The notes under the pieces were generated by a model that saw only the letters and a program-made list of their open reading frames with translations, made no database searches and was not told the DNA's origin. The translations under genes and the position numbers were made by a program. This document shows, one piece after another, positions 33,449 through 33,464 of a stretch of DNA of 33,464 nucleotides (the stretch's first letter is position 1; the number at the start of each line of letters is the position of its first letter). The stretch spans positions 1 to 33,464 of the forward strand of contig ONFE01000034.1 in NCBI GenBank assembly GCA_900316985.1. Reading direction: 5' to 3'. The DNA comes from an uncultured Prevotellaceae bacterium (lineage in GTDB: Bacteria > Bacteroidota > Bacteroidia > Bacteroidales > Bacteroidaceae).

Positions 33449-33464
33449 CTCTAATTAAATTCCT

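Overview
The window is chromosomal DNA from a Bacteroidota bacterium, most likely a Prevotella-type (Prevotellaceae) species. Supporting signs: the gene set (DUF4295 beside ribosomal L28/L33, HU-like paralogs, a type IX secretion plug protein, TPR genes behind gyrA, a eukaryote-like carB); the repeated Bacteroidota promoter pattern TTG-(19 to 22 nt)-TAnnTTTG upstream of at least seven transcription units; and the near absence of Shine-Dalgarno sequences. GC content looks close to 50%.

Layout. Bases 1-6070 are accessory in character: an HU-like DNA-binding protein, a CHC2 zinc-finger primase-like protein overlapping a DUF3987-like P-loop protein, two genes I do not recognise, and a RAYT-like (IS200/Y1 HUH-type) transposase with an extra C-terminal domain. 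This part is rich in tandem repeats, palindromes and GC-rich REP/MITE-like elements. Bases 6068-9918 form a minus-strand operon ftsY-rimO-HU-(HU/membrane/LysM protein), bounded by its own promoter and a UUCG-loop terminator. Bases 10059-10837 hold the ribosomal operon rpmB-rpmG-DUF4295 with promoter and terminator. Bases 10894-13377 hold map-tsaD-pncC. Bases 13378-17824 hold DUF4375-smpB-metH-HAD phosphatase, tightly packed. A plus-strand T9SS plug gene (18012-19244) converges on a secreted CE1-type esterase (19435-20706) across a nested foldback repeat. Bases 20788-26165 hold gyrA and two paralogous secreted TPR proteins. Divergent from gyrA is a small secreted protein with its own promoter and terminator; then come carB, uvrA (TTG start) and a tRNA-Thr(CGU).

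How the parts work together. Most of 6-33 kb is housekeeping: translation and ribosome rescue (L28, L33, SmpB, TsaD, RimO, MetAP, tRNA-Thr), membrane targeting (FtsY), methionine synthesis (MetH), carbamoyl phosphate supply (CarB), DNA topology and repair (GyrA, UvrA) and outer-membrane secretion (T9SS plug). The less ordinary material is the repeat-laden 0.1-6 kb block. There GC-rich palindromes of one family lie inside the primase-like gene, beside the RAYT gene, and again near 19.3 kb. I infer, without proof, that the RAYT-like protein may move them. Other points worth a look are a membrane-spanning HU-LysM protein, a shortened FtsY N domain, a MetH without its reactivation domain, and Gly at the quinolone-critical GyrA position 87 equivalent. 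I did not find a CRISPR array, an integrase, a recognised defence operon, or a clearly new multi-gene system.
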